A stretch of DNA of 64,000 nt from Arthrobacter ramosus (lineage in GTDB: Bacteria; Actinomycetota; Actinomycetes; Actinomycetales; Micrococcaceae). Location: the NCBI RefSeq assembly GCF_039535095.1, contig NZ_BAAAWN010000001.1, forward strand, positions 1,860,001-1,924,000, read 5' to 3'. Positions 41,094-50,085 of this stretch are shown here, in pieces (the stretch's first letter is position 1; every line of letters starts with the position of its first letter). The translations under genes were made by a program, and so were the position numbers. The notes under the pieces are model-generated. The model saw only the letters and a program-made list of their open reading frames with translations, was not told where the DNA came from and made no database searches.

Positions 41094-43814
41094 GTGAAAT
41101 CCCCACTCGTTCCCGGGAACGCCGCGCTCGCATACCGCCCTTTCGACCTGGACACGATTGGCGCGGGACTCGTCTTCGGAGAATCACTGGGGGAACTCGC
41201 CAAAGCCCTCGGTGCGGGAGGAACTGCAGGAACCGCGGTCGTGCAAGCGCCACCGGGGACCGGCAAGACCACGCTCGTGCCGCCCTTGCTTGCCAACATC
41301 GCGCTCGCCAACATCGCTGCCGGCGCCGTTACAGGGAAAGAGCGCCCCAGAGTGATCGTGACCCAACCACGACGGGTCGCCGCCCGCTCAGCCGCTCGGC
41401 GCCTCGCCGCCCTCGACGGCAGCCGGCTCGGCGATCGGGTCGGGTACACGGTCCGCGGAGAAAGCCAGACGGGTCCGGGGACCATCATTGAGTTCGCCAC
41501 TCCGGGAATCCTCTTGCGCCGCCTGCTCGCGGATCCGGGGCTTGAGACCGCCAGCGCTGTGATCCTGGACGAGGTTCACGAACGCGGCCTGGAGACAGAC
41601 CTGCTGCTCGGAATGCTCATCGAGGTCCGTGAGCTGCGGGAGGACCTCACCCTCGTTGCGATGTCTGCAACGCTGGACGCGCCACGGTTTGCCGCGCTGA
41701 TTGGTAGTTCCGGCGTCGGGGAGGGTGCAGACGGAAACCACGACGGCGGCGGGCCGGCACCCGTCGTCGACTGTCCGGCCGCGCTGCATCCCTTGAAGGT
41801 GGACTGGGCGCCCGCGGCAGGTCCACGTTTGGACGGACGCGGCGTGACCCGCACCTTCCTGGACCATGTGGCGGACACGGCCGCGGCGTCGTACACGGAC
41901 ACGCTCGCAGCTGATCCGGACATCGACGCCCTGGTCTTCGTCCCGGGTGCATGGGAGGTCTCCTATGTCGCTTCCCGGCTGCGCGCCCGCCTCGCTGCGA
42001 GGCTACCGGACGCGGAGGTATTGGAGCTTCACGGCCAGGCAAGCCCGGCGGAACAAGACCGGGCGGTTTCCGGCCGTGAGGCCGGCGGATCTCCCCGGAT
42101 TGTCGTCTCGACTGCCCTGGCCGAATCCTCCCTGACGGTGCCGGGAGTCCGGCTCGTCATCGACTCGGGGCTGTCCCGTGAGCTGCGGCGTGACGCCAAC
42201 CGCGGCATGTCCGGCCTGGTCACGGTCTCGTGCTCCCGTGCCTCCGCCGAACAGCGCGCCGGACGCGCGGCACGCCAAGGACCCGGACGGGTGGTCCGCT
42301 GCTACGAGCAAAAAGCGTTCGGCGCCGCGCCGGCCCACCCCGCACCGGAAATTGCGGCCGCGGACCTGACGGGAGCCGCGCTGGTCCTGGCCTGTTGGGG
42401 ATCACCGGGTGGCCGGGGGCTCGCACTTCCGGACTCCCCGCCCCAAGGCGCGATGGACGATGCCATTGAAGTGCTGCGGGAACTTGGTGCGATTGACCCC
42501 GACGGACTGGCCACGGACGTGGGAAAGACGCTGGCCAGGATCCCCGCCGATCCACGACTGGCCCGCGCACTGCTCGATGGTGCTGCCACAGTCGGGCACC
42601 GCGCTGCCGCGGAGGCGGTCGCCCTCGTGGCCGGCGATCAACGGGCTCAGGGGGCCGACCTGACGCGCCTCCTGGCCACACTCCGGACAGGCAAGGATCC
42701 CGCAGCCCGGCGTTGGGCTGAGGATGTCCGCCGCATGGAGGCGATCGCACGCCAGGAGCGATCCGCCGTCGGGCCTTCCCTGACTGCACCGCCAAGCCTG
42801 TCTTCCCCGGCGAGCGCGGCCGGGGCCGTGGGGTTCGTCGTCGCGCTCGCGTTCCCGGACCGTGTGGCGCGCCGCGTTCCGGGCGCCGGCCCTGAACGCT
42901 ACCTGCTGACGTCCGGGACACGTGCCGGACTGCCGGCGCGCAGTCCACTCGCCGGCCACGAATGGCTCGCCGTGGCCGAAGTGTCCCGTGCGGAGGGCCG
43001 GGATGCGGCAGGGACCGGCGCCGTCATCCGTTCCGCTGCGCCCTTGGCAGCGGATGCGGCGGAAGCTGCCGCCAGCCACCTCCTGCGCAACACGGTGGAA
43101 GCCGAATTCAAACAAGGCCGCGTCATCGCCAGGCAGGAACGGCGTATGGGAGCGATCCTGCTCTCGTCGACGCCCGTGAGGCCCTCCATAGACGACGGGC
43201 GCGTTGCCGTAGCCCACGCGCTGGCGAAGGAGGGCTTGGGGACCATTGGATGGTCGTCGCCCGCGGATGCTCTGCGCCGGCGACTGGCTTTGCTGAACAG
43301 GGAACTGGGCGATCCATGGCCGGACGTCTCCGAGCAAGCGTTGCTGGCCCGGCTGGACAAGTGGCTGGCACCGGAGCTCGAAGCGCTCGCCGGAGGCGCT
43401 GCTACGAGCGGAATCGACCTGACCGAGCCGTTGCGGCGGCTTTTGCCGTGGCCGGAGGCGGCCCGTCTCGGTGAGCTGGTGCCGGAATGGCTTGAGGTGC
43501 CGAGCGGTTCGCGGGTTCGAATCGATTATCCGGACGCGGCGGACGGCGGCGGCCGGCCGGTGGTGGCAGTGAAGTTGCAGGAGTGCTTCGGCTGGGCCGA
43601 GACGCCCCGTTTGGTGGGCGGACGGGTGCCGGTGCTGTTCCACCTTCTTTCTCCGGCCAGGCGACCCCTGGCTGTGACAGATGACCTGTCTTCCTTTTGG
43701 TCCGGCCCCTATGCCCAGGTGCGTGCAGAAATGCGCGGCCGCTATCCGAAGCATCCCTGGCCCGAAGACCCGTGGACAGCGCCCGCCACGGCCAAGACCA
43801 AACGGAAGATGTGA
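41094..43814 (+). CDS. hrpB: ATP-dependent helicase HrpB
   Basis: DEAH-box helicase of 906 residues, slightly longer than the usual 820-850. Helicase motifs in order: motif I APPGTGKTTLVPPLLAN, motif Ia QPRRVAARSAARRLA, motif II DEVHERGLETDL, motif III SATLD, motif IV region VFVPGAWEVSYVASRL, motif V VVSTALAESSLTVPGVRLVI and motif VI QRAGRAARQGPGR. The C-terminal HrpB domain (LLPWPEAARLGELVPEWLEV, VAVKLQECFGWAETPRLVGG, LFHLLSPARRPLAVTDDLSS) confirms HrpB rather than HrpA. Role in bacteria is poorly known. GTG start at 41094 is preceded by GGAGGA. M50 peptidase gene follows after 59 bases. Confidence 0.95.
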   Translation: MKSPLVPGNAALAYRPFDLDTIGAGLVFGESLGELAKALGAGGTAGTAVVQAPPGTGKTTLVPPLLANIALANIAAGAVTGKERPRVIVTQPRRVAARSAARRLAALDGSRLGDRVGYTVRGESQTGPGTIIEFATPGILLRRLLADPGLETASAVILDEVHERGLETDLLLGMLIEVRELREDLTLVAMSATLDAPRFAALIGSSGVGEGADGNHDGGGPAPVVDCPAALHPLKVDWAPAAGPRLDGRGVTRTFLDHVADTAAASYTDTLAADPDIDALVFVPGAWEVSYVASRLRARLAARLPDAEVLELHGQASPAEQDRAVSGREAGGSPRIVVSTALAESSLTVPGVRLVIDSGLSRELRRDANRGMSGLVTVSCSRASAEQRAGRAARQGPGRVVRCYEQKAFGAAPAHPAPEIAAADLTGAALVLACWGSPGGRGLALPDSPPQGAMDDAIEVLRELGAIDPDGLATDVGKTLARIPADPRLARALLDGAATVGHRAAAEAVALVAGDQRAQGADLTRLLATLRTGKDPAARRWAEDVRRMEAIARQERSAVGPSLTAPPSLSSPASAAGAVGFVVALAFPDRVARRVPGAGPERYLLTSGTRAGLPARSPLAGHEWLAVAEVSRAEGRDAAGTGAVIRSAAPLAADAAEAAASHLLRNTVEAEFKQGRVIARQERRMGAILLSSTPVRPSIDDGRVAVAHALAKEGLGTIGWSSPADALRRRLALLNRELGDPWPDVSEQALLARLDKWLAPELEALAGGAATSGIDLTEPLRRLLPWPEAARLGELVPEWLEVPSGSRVRIDYPDAADGGGRPVVAVKLQECFGWAETPRLVGGRVPVLFHLLSPARRPLAVTDDLSSFWSGPYAQVRAEMRGRYPKHPWPEDPWTAPATAKTKRKM

Positions 43815-43873
43815 CCTCGGCTTCCAGCCGTCTGGGAGGCATTCACAGGCTCTTTCCTTAGGATGCGAGGGTG

Positions 43874-44626
43874 ATGAACATGGAATTGCGTCCCGCTGAC
43901 TTGGCCAACGACTGGTGGCAGGCCGTGCTGCGCGGATTCACCACGCCAGAGGTCCCGAACCTGGCGGCTCCGGTTGTGTTGGGCATCCTGGCTGCGGCCG
44001 TCGTGCTGAGTATCCCGCGGGCCACATGGCGTTGGTTTGGCCTCTACGTGACCTTCGTGCATGAACTGGGCCACGCGTTCGCCGCCCTCATGACGGGGCG
44101 GGTTGTCCACGGGCTCCGGATCGGGCTGGACCACTCCGGACAGCTCCTGAGCAGCGGGCGCGGCAAGTTCGGCGCAGCCTGGTCCGGTTTTTGGGGATAT
44201 CCGAGTCCCGCGGTGGTAGGCGTGGCGCTCATCTGGTCCGTCTCGGCAGGGCGGTCGGGAGCGGCCATGTCCATCGGCGCGCTTGTATTGCTGCTCGCAC
44301 TCATCTTTCTGCGGAACTTCACCGGAATCTTCGTCGCGCTCCTGAGCGCGGCGATTGCGCAGCTGCTTGTCATGTTCGCCACGGCCTCGACGGTCAGCCA
44401 TGTGGTGCTGGGACTCGGCATAGCCCTCGAGGTGGGTGCCGTGCGGGATTGGTTCAAGGTGGCTTCGGTCCACACCCGCCGCCGGGATCAGCTCGCGTCG
44501 TCGGATGCCTACATCCTGGCCCGTTCCACCGGGGTGCCGTCCTTGCTGTGGCTGGTGGCTTTCGCCAGTGTCATTGCAGCAAGCGCGGCCATATCCGTTC
44601 GCCTGGTGTGGGGCATGCTCTCCTGA
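43874..44626 (+). CDS. M50-family (M50B-like) membrane metallopeptidase
   Basis: A 250-residue integral membrane protein with several helices. The zinc motif HELGH is in FVHELGHAFAALMTGRVVHG, as in site-2 protease-like M50B peptidases, with further hydrophobic segments (ASFWG... region near SGFWGYPSPAVVGVALIWSV; GALVLLLALIFLRNFTGIFV; AQLLVMFATASTVSHVVLGL). The second metal ligand (NxxPxxxLDG) of classical site-2 proteases is not evident, so it may be a short relative. ATG at 43874 is preferred; GTG three bases earlier and ATG at 43880 are alternatives. Confidence 0.85.
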   Translation: MNMELRPADLANDWWQAVLRGFTTPEVPNLAAPVVLGILAAAVVLSIPRATWRWFGLYVTFVHELGHAFAALMTGRVVHGLRIGLDHSGQLLSSGRGKFGAAWSGFWGYPSPAVVGVALIWSVSAGRSGAAMSIGALVLLLALIFLRNFTGIFVALLSAAIAQLLVMFATASTVSHVVLGLGIALEVGAVRDWFKVASVHTRRRDQLASSDAYILARSTGVPSLLWLVAFASVIAASAAISVRLVWGMLS

Positions 44627-44739
44627 GCCTGGGGTTTCGGCACAGACTGGGTCGATTGCTCTTGCCGTGCGCCGGTCCAGGGTGTGGAATCGGTTAGCAA
44701 AGGACGCGGGGGATTCGGCTTCTACTCCAGGAGGTGCTC

Positions 44740-46917
44740 ATGTCGGTGAAAGGCCCAGGCAGTGCGACGAAGGGGTCGAACCGGACCAACCCCGATCTTC
44801 GACGCGCGGACCCTTCCTCGGCGCCGGCCGATCGGCCCGGGAATATCCGCAACGTCGTCCTGATTGGCCGCTCAGGAGCCGGAAAGACGATGCTGCTCGA
44901 ATCGCTCCTCTACGCTGCCGGCGTCGTGTCCCGCATGGGTTCGATCGTGGATGGCACTACCGTGAGTGATTCGGAAGCGACGGCCATCCACCAGCAGCGG
45001 TCCATCGGACTATCTGCGGCGCCCCTGGTCTTCGACGACGTCAAAGTGAACCTTCTCGACACCCCGGGCTACGCCGATTTCATGGGAGAGTTGCGCGCGG
45101 GGCTGCGTGCTGCCGATGCGGCGCTGTTCGTGGTGTCGGCCGTTGACGGCGTCGACGTCGGAACCACCGCCCTTTGGGGTGAATGCGAGCGCGTCGGCAT
45201 GCCCCGGGCCGTGGTAATCAGCCGGCTTGACCATCCGCGGGCGAACTACGACGCTGTCCTGGCCGAATGCCGGGCCGCCTTCGGCGATTCCGTCCTGCCC
45301 CTCCACTTGCCGGTCCGCAACGGTGACGCCGTCTCGGGCGTGCTCGGGCTGCTTTCGGGCTCGGTGTCGGAGTACACCTCCGGGGAGCCACGACCTGCGA
45401 TGCGTCCCGCGACTGCGGCGGAACTGGCCGCCGCGGAGGTTGTCCGCGGGGAACTCATCGAGGGCATCATTTCCGAGAGCGAGGATGAGACCTTGATGGA
45501 CCGGTACCTCGGCGGCGAGGAGGTCCCCATCGATACCCTCGTGGAGGATTTGGAGACCGCGATCGTCCGAGGGACGTTCTTTCCGGTGCTGGCAAGCTCC
45601 TCCGTGACCGGAGTCGGCACGGCCGAACTGCTGGAAGTGCTGACCCGGGCGTTTCCGTCTCCGATCGAGAGAAGTCTCCCGACGGTAAATGACCTGGGCG
45701 GGACGCCTGTCCCACCCTTGACATGCGATCCGGATGGCCCGCTCCTTGGCGAAGTAGTGCGGACTACCGTTGACCCGTTCCTGGGACGGGTGTGCCTTGT
45801 CCGGGTCTTCTCGGGGACGCTTCGCGAGGACTCCGCCGTGCACGTGGGAGGGCACGGCCTGGCCGAACGAGGCCACCCCGACCACGACAGCGACGAGCGG
45901 ATCACCCATCTTTACTCTCCGTTGGGGTCCAGCCTTCGGCCGGTACAGTTCGCTGTGGCCGGGGACATTTGCGCGCTGGCGAAGGTGGCGAGCGCCGAGA
46001 CGGGAGACACGGTTTCCGCGCGCGAGGCTCCATTGCTCGTGGAAACCTGGGACATGCCCGAGCCGCTGATGCCTGTCGCGATCGAAGCGGCTTCGCACGG
46101 CGATGAGGACGCGCTGTCCAAGAGCCTGGCCAAGGTCGCGGCGGGAGATCCGACCCTGAGGGTGGAGCGCAACTCCGAGACGCATCAGCTAGTCCTGTGG
46201 TGCATGGGCGAGGCGCACTCGGAGGCAGTCCTGGACCGCCTGCGCGAGCAGGGGGTGAAGCTCCAGACCGTGGACGTCATCACTCCGCTCCGGGAGACCT
46301 TCGCCGCCCAGGCCGTCGGCCACGGGCGCTATGTCAAGCAATCCGGCGGCCACGGACAGTACGCGATTTGCGATATCGAAGTGGAACCCCTTGAACGCGG
46401 GGGAGGCTTCGAATTCGTCGACAGGATTGTGGGCGGGGTCATCCCCGGCACGTATGTAGTGTCGGTCGAGAAGGGCGTCCGGGCCCAGATGAGCAAGGGG
46501 GTGCGGGCAGGGTTCCCGGTGGTCGACATCCGCGTGACACTGGTTGGCGGCAAGACACACAGCGTCGATTCATCGGACGCCGCTTTCCAGGCGGCCGGCG
46601 CGTTGGCCCTGCGCGAGGCCGCCGCGGCGAGCAGCATCCAACTCCTTGAACCGATTTCGGCCGTGACCGTCCTTGTGGCCGACGAGCATGTGGGCGCGGT
46701 CATGAGCGATCTGTCCTCCCGCCGCGGACGCGTCACTGGAACGACATCCGTGGGCGGAGAGCGCACTGAGATCAGTGCCGAAGTTCCCGAACAGGAACTG
46801 CTGCGGTACGCGATCGTGCTGCGGGGACTGACCGCGGGAAGCGGTCGATTCCGCCGGGAGTACTTGCGGCACGAGCCGCTGCCGCCCGGCATAGCCGTTG
46901 CCTCGGCGAAAGCCTGA
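44740..46917 (+). CDS. EF-G2-like translational GTPase
   Basis: A 725-residue homologue of elongation factor G. GTPase motifs are NVVLIGRSGAGKTMLLESLL (P-loop), a switch region, DTPGYADFMGELRAGLRAAD (G3) and VISRLDHPRANYD in place of the NKxD motif, as in actinobacterial EF-G2. Domain II (PFLGRVCLVRVFSGTLREDS), domain III-V segments (SLAKVAAGDPTLRVERNSET, GGHGQYAICDIEVEPLERGG, GRVTGTTSVGGERTEISAEV) are in order. EF-G2 does not replace EF-G in mycobacteria; its role is uncertain. ATG at 44740 follows CCAGGAGG; upstream GTG at 44734 overlaps that site. Confidence 0.93.
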   Translation: MSVKGPGSATKGSNRTNPDLRRADPSSAPADRPGNIRNVVLIGRSGAGKTMLLESLLYAAGVVSRMGSIVDGTTVSDSEATAIHQQRSIGLSAAPLVFDDVKVNLLDTPGYADFMGELRAGLRAADAALFVVSAVDGVDVGTTALWGECERVGMPRAVVISRLDHPRANYDAVLAECRAAFGDSVLPLHLPVRNGDAVSGVLGLLSGSVSEYTSGEPRPAMRPATAAELAAAEVVRGELIEGIISESEDETLMDRYLGGEEVPIDTLVEDLETAIVRGTFFPVLASSSVTGVGTAELLEVLTRAFPSPIERSLPTVNDLGGTPVPPLTCDPDGPLLGEVVRTTVDPFLGRVCLVRVFSGTLREDSAVHVGGHGLAERGHPDHDSDERITHLYSPLGSSLRPVQFAVAGDICALAKVASAETGDTVSAREAPLLVETWDMPEPLMPVAIEAASHGDEDALSKSLAKVAAGDPTLRVERNSETHQLVLWCMGEAHSEAVLDRLREQGVKLQTVDVITPLRETFAAQAVGHGRYVKQSGGHGQYAICDIEVEPLERGGGFEFVDRIVGGVIPGTYVVSVEKGVRAQMSKGVRAGFPVVDIRVTLVGGKTHSVDSSDAAFQAAGALALREAAAASSIQLLEPISAVTVLVADEHVGAVMSDLSSRRGRVTGTTSVGGERTEISAEVPEQELLRYAIVLRGLTAGSGRFRREYLRHEPLPPGIAVASAKA

Positions 46918-46920
46918 GGC

Positions 46921-47592
46921 TCAGCGGTTCTTTCGAAGGAATGCTGACACCGGGGCCGCCAAGGAGGCCCCCACATCCGCCGCGCTCTTCTTGACTCCCA
47001 CGCGTCCAAACGAATGGTCGCCGCCGTCCCACCACTCGATGGTGGCGGTGGGTCCAATCCGGGCTACCACGTTTTCGAGAAGCTCGGGCGTCGCGAAGGT
47101 GTCCCGGGTGCCCTGCAGGAAGAGCATGGGCAGCGTGAGCCCGTAGAGGTGCTCATCGCGGAGCTTCTCCGGTTTTCCCGGCGGGTGCAGCGGGTAGCCG
47201 AGGTAGACGAGTCCGGCCGCGGACATGCCTTCGGCAACCGCCATCGACGCCATGCGACCGCCGAAGGACTTGCCGGCTGCCCACAGCGGTTCGCCCTCTG
47301 AACGGGACGCCGCTGCCTCCATGACGGCCCGCCACGCCGCGATCGCGGCAGGCGGCCGGTCGGGGAACCTCTTGCCGGCTTCCCGGTAGGGGAAGTTGAA
47401 GCGCAAGGTCGCGACGCCGTCGTCGTTCAACGCGTGCGCGAGACCGCCCAGGAACGGATGCTCCATGCCCGCCCCGGCTCCGTGGGCAAGCACGAGGGTC
47501 GCAACCGGTTTATCGGGCCGGGCGTAGATGCCGGAAATCGGTACGCCGTCGACGTCGATCGTGACAAGGGATTCGGCGCTGCGCATGCTCAC
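46921..47592 (-). CDS. Alpha/beta hydrolase, KANL3/Tex30 family
   Basis: A 223-residue alpha/beta hydrolase. It has LVLAHGAGAGMEHPFLGGLA near the N terminus (oxyanion region), LRFNFPYREAGKRFPDRPPA, the nucleophile elbow AAGKSFGGRMASMAV (Ser in GKSFGG), YLGYPLHPPGKPEKLRDEHL, FLQGTRDTFATPELL carrying the acid and the catalytic His near WWDGGDHSFG. The GKSFGG and HPPGK motifs match the KANL3/Tex30 hydrolase family of unknown substrate. GTG at 47592 overlaps the stop of the YciO-like gene (GTGA), so the two are translationally coupled. Confidence 0.88.
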   Translation of the reverse strand: MSMRSAESLVTIDVDGVPISGIYARPDKPVATLVLAHGAGAGMEHPFLGGLAHALNDDGVATLRFNFPYREAGKRFPDRPPAAIAAWRAVMEAAASRSEGEPLWAAGKSFGGRMASMAVAEGMSAAGLVYLGYPLHPPGKPEKLRDEHLYGLTLPMLFLQGTRDTFATPELLENVVARIGPTATIEWWDGGDHSFGRVGVKKSAADVGASLAAPVSAFLRKNR

Positions 47593-48209
47593 TCGAATCG
47601 CGAGGGATCGCCGGTGCCGCGCCTGACCACTTCCGCTGTGCCGCTTGAGAAGTCCACCACGGTAGTGGGCTCTGCGCCGGTGTCTCCGGAGTCGATGACG
47701 GCTTCCACCAGATTGTCCAGGCGTTCCTTGATTTCCCAGCCTTGGGTCAAGGGTTCCTCCTCGTCGGGGAGCAGCAAGGTGCTGGAAAGGAGCGGTTCGC
47801 CCAGTTCGGCGAGCAGGGCCTGGACAAAATTATGGTCCGGGATCCGCACGCCTACCGTTTTCTTTTTGGGGTGCAGGAGACGGCGCGGCACTTCCTTCGT
47901 GGCAGGCAAGATGAACGTGTAGCTTCCAGGCGTGACGGCCTTGATGCTTCGGAAGACATCGTTGTCGATCATGACGAACTGCCCGAGCTGCGCGAAGTCC
48001 TTGCAGACCAAGGTGAAATGGTGCTTGCTGTCGAGCTGCCGGATCGAGCGGATCCGGTCAAGGGCTTCCCTGTTGCCGATTTGCGCGCCGAGCGCGTAGC
48101 AGGAATCGGTGGGGTAGGCGATGAGCCCGCCGGACTGGAGGATATTCACCACCTGGGCAATTGCGCGTGGTTGGGGGTCCTGGGGGTGAACATCGAAGAA
48201 TCTTGCCAT
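47589..48209 (-). CDS. YciO/Sua5/YrdC-family protein (threonylcarbamoyl-AMP synthase type)
   Basis: A 206-residue single-domain Sua5/YrdC/YciO protein. Motifs: IAYPTDSCYALGAQIGNREA, RIRSIRQLDSKHHFTLVCKD, SYTFILPATKEVPRRLLHPK, TVGVRIPDHNFVQALLAELG, and LLSSTLLLPDEEEPLTQGWE. The length and HHFTLVC pattern fit YciO more than the longer Sua5; YciO forms or interacts with threonylcarbamoyl-AMP only weakly, so its role in tRNA t6A synthesis is uncertain. It ends in a 4-base overlap with the alpha/beta hydrolase gene. Confidence 0.88.
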   Translation of the reverse strand: MARFFDVHPQDPQPRAIAQVVNILQSGGLIAYPTDSCYALGAQIGNREALDRIRSIRQLDSKHHFTLVCKDFAQLGQFVMIDNDVFRSIKAVTPGSYTFILPATKEVPRRLLHPKKKTVGVRIPDHNFVQALLAELGEPLLSSTLLLPDEEEPLTQGWEIKERLDNLVEAVIDSGDTGAEPTTVVDFSSGTAEVVRRGTGDPSRFE

Positions 48210-48236
48210 GCCACGAGCTTACGGGCAGGCCCTACT

Positions 48237-49109
48237 TCAGGACAGGACATCCTTGCTCGTGAATTTGCCATAAGCCAGCGCGCCGGCCGCCACGATGTAG
48301 CCCGCCTGCAGGAGGGCGTTGTCGCCGAAGCTCGTCCACGAGATGGGTTGGCGCAAGAGGTCGGCGAAGCCCAACCAGTAATGGCTGAACAGCCACGGGT
48401 GCAGCCACTCCAATTGCGGCAGGTTGTCGGCCACTTGCGACACGACGGACAACACGATGGTCGCGGCCATGGCTCCGACCGGTACGTCCGTAAACGTGGA
48501 AATTGCCAGCCCGATAGCGGACAGCCCCAACAAAGACACCGCGATGTATGCAGCAATAAGCAGGGAACGCACCACGGATTCGCCGACGCCGATGGTGTCG
48601 CCCGACAGCAGCGTGACCGGGCCCACCGGGAAGAGCGCGACGCCGGCCAGCGCACCGGCGGCGGCCACGGTAAGGGTCGCTGCCAGGCAGAACGCCGCGG
48701 CGGCAGCGTATTTGATCAACAAGAGGCGGACGCGCCCCGCCGGCGCGACGAGCAAGTACCTGAGCGTCCCCAGGTTCGCTTCACCTGCGATCGTGTCGCC
48801 AGCCACCACTCCGATCGTGAGAGGAAGGAACAAGGGCACGGAGACAACCATTGCGGTCACGCCGACGAAAAGCCCGTTTTGGGTGATCCGGTCCAGGAAG
48901 GGCGGACCCCGACCCGGCGCCACGGGATGCGAGCTCAGCTTGACCGCCGCGGCAATGAGGATGGGGATCGCGGCGAGCGCCAGGAGCATGGCCCATGTCC
49001 GCAGCCGCCTGAACAGTACCGAGAGCTCCGAGGCCATGAGTGACCACGAGCTTGATGCCCCGGCCTTCGGCGCGGCAGTTACGAGTGCGGTTTCGTGTTC
49101 AGCCGGCAA
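48237..49109 (-). CDS. ABC transporter permease (ABC-2 type)
   Basis: A membrane component of up to 290 residues with about six helices (LRTWAMLLALAAIPILIAAA; LFVGVTAMVVSVPLFLPLTI; AAAAFCLAATLTVAAAGALA; LLIAAYIAVSLLGLSAIGLA; VPVGAMAATIVLSVVSQVAD). The GDTIAGEANLGTLRYLLVAP motif in the first cytoplasmic loop is typical of ABC-2 permeases in bacitracin-type or sodium-type exporters. Start is TTG 49109, overlapping the ATPase stop, or ATG 49037 (MASELSVLFRRL). It is the partner of the ATPase at 49099-50085. Confidence 0.88.
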   Translation of the reverse strand: MPAEHETALVTAAPKAGASSSWSLMASELSVLFRRLRTWAMLLALAAIPILIAAAVKLSSHPVAPGRGPPFLDRITQNGLFVGVTAMVVSVPLFLPLTIGVVAGDTIAGEANLGTLRYLLVAPAGRVRLLLIKYAAAAAFCLAATLTVAAAGALAGVALFPVGPVTLLSGDTIGVGESVVRSLLIAAYIAVSLLGLSAIGLAISTFTDVPVGAMAATIVLSVVSQVADNLPQLEWLHPWLFSHYWLGFADLLRQPISWTSFGDNALLQAGYIVAAGALAYGKFTSKDVLS

Positions 49110-50085
49110 TGTCGAAGCCCTCTCCGGTAAGGGAGACGAAGCGCTCCTCCAGGCTGGCGTTCTCCACGCCGAAGCCCCGCACCCGGACGCCGTCGGACAC
49201 GAGGGCCGCCACGATCGCCTCGGGAGCCACGTCGTGCCCCGGTGGACCGGTACTGACGAGGCTCTGGCCATCGGGACCGTACGAGCCGGGCGGCGGAGCA
49301 GACAGTTCCGACTTCAGGCCCAGCCTGGAGAGGACCCGGACAGCGGCGTCAATGTCCGGCGTGTGGAGGCGGATCGTAGCCTTTCCCGCGGCGCGCAGTT
49401 CGTGCAGGGTTCCTTGCGCCACGAGCTTGCCCACGCTCATGACTCCCACGTGGGTGCACATCTGCTCCACTTCCGCGAGGAGATGGCTGGAAACGAACAC
49501 AGTGGTGCCCCCGGCCGCCAGCGAGCGCACCAGGCTGCGCACCTCCCGGGTCCCTTGCGGATCGAGGCCGTTGGTGGGTTCATCCAGGACAAGCAGTTCC
49601 CTCGGCCTCAGGAGTGCATGCGCAATTCCGAGCCGCTGTTTCATCCCGAGAGAATAGGCTCGGACTTTCTTGCCTGCGGCATGGGACAACCCCACCCTCT
49701 CGAGCGCTTCATCCACCCGTGCGGCCCGGGTCCGCGGCGAGGCATGAAGATCGGCGCTGTCCAATCGCCGAAGGTTCGCTGCCCCGGACAGGAAAGGGTA
49801 GAAGGCGGGGCCTTCCACCAGCGAGCCAACGTTGGGCAGGACTGTTGCCAGTTGGCGCGGCATCTCGCCGCCAAGAACCCGGATGTGGCCGTTCGTGGCG
49901 GAAGCCAAGCCGAGCAGTAGCCGGATGGTCGTGGTCTTGCCGGAGCCATTTGGACCGAGGAAGCCAAAGACTGAACCGCGGGGAACTGCCAGATCGACGC
50001 CGTCGACGGCGGCCCGGTGCCCGAAGCGCTTGCTGAGGCCTTGCGTCTCGATCGCCAATTCAGCTGGCGCGGATGCCTCCGTCAT
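49099..50085 (-). CDS. ABC transporter ATP-binding protein
   Basis: A 328-residue ATPase of an ABC exporter. Walker A is FLGPNGSGKTTTIRLLLGLA, the Q-loop region follows near LPNVGSLVEGPAFY, the signature is YSLGMKQRLGIAHALLRPRE, Walker B is LLVLDEPTNGLDPQGTREV and the switch His is in VFVSSHLLAEVEQM. A C-terminal extension of about 100 residues (LRAAGKATIRLHTPDIDAAV) is the DUF4162-like tail of the CcmA/NatA group. It overlaps the LolA-like gene by 4 bases upstream and the permease downstream: one operon of three. Confidence 0.93.
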   Translation of the reverse strand: MTEASAPAELAIETQGLSKRFGHRAAVDGVDLAVPRGSVFGFLGPNGSGKTTTIRLLLGLASATNGHIRVLGGEMPRQLATVLPNVGSLVEGPAFYPFLSGAANLRRLDSADLHASPRTRAARVDEALERVGLSHAAGKKVRAYSLGMKQRLGIAHALLRPRELLVLDEPTNGLDPQGTREVRSLVRSLAAGGTTVFVSSHLLAEVEQMCTHVGVMSVGKLVAQGTLHELRAAGKATIRLHTPDIDAAVRVLSRLGLKSELSAPPPGSYGPDGQSLVSTGPPGHDVAPEAIVAALVSDGVRVRGFGVENASLEERFVSLTGEGFDIAG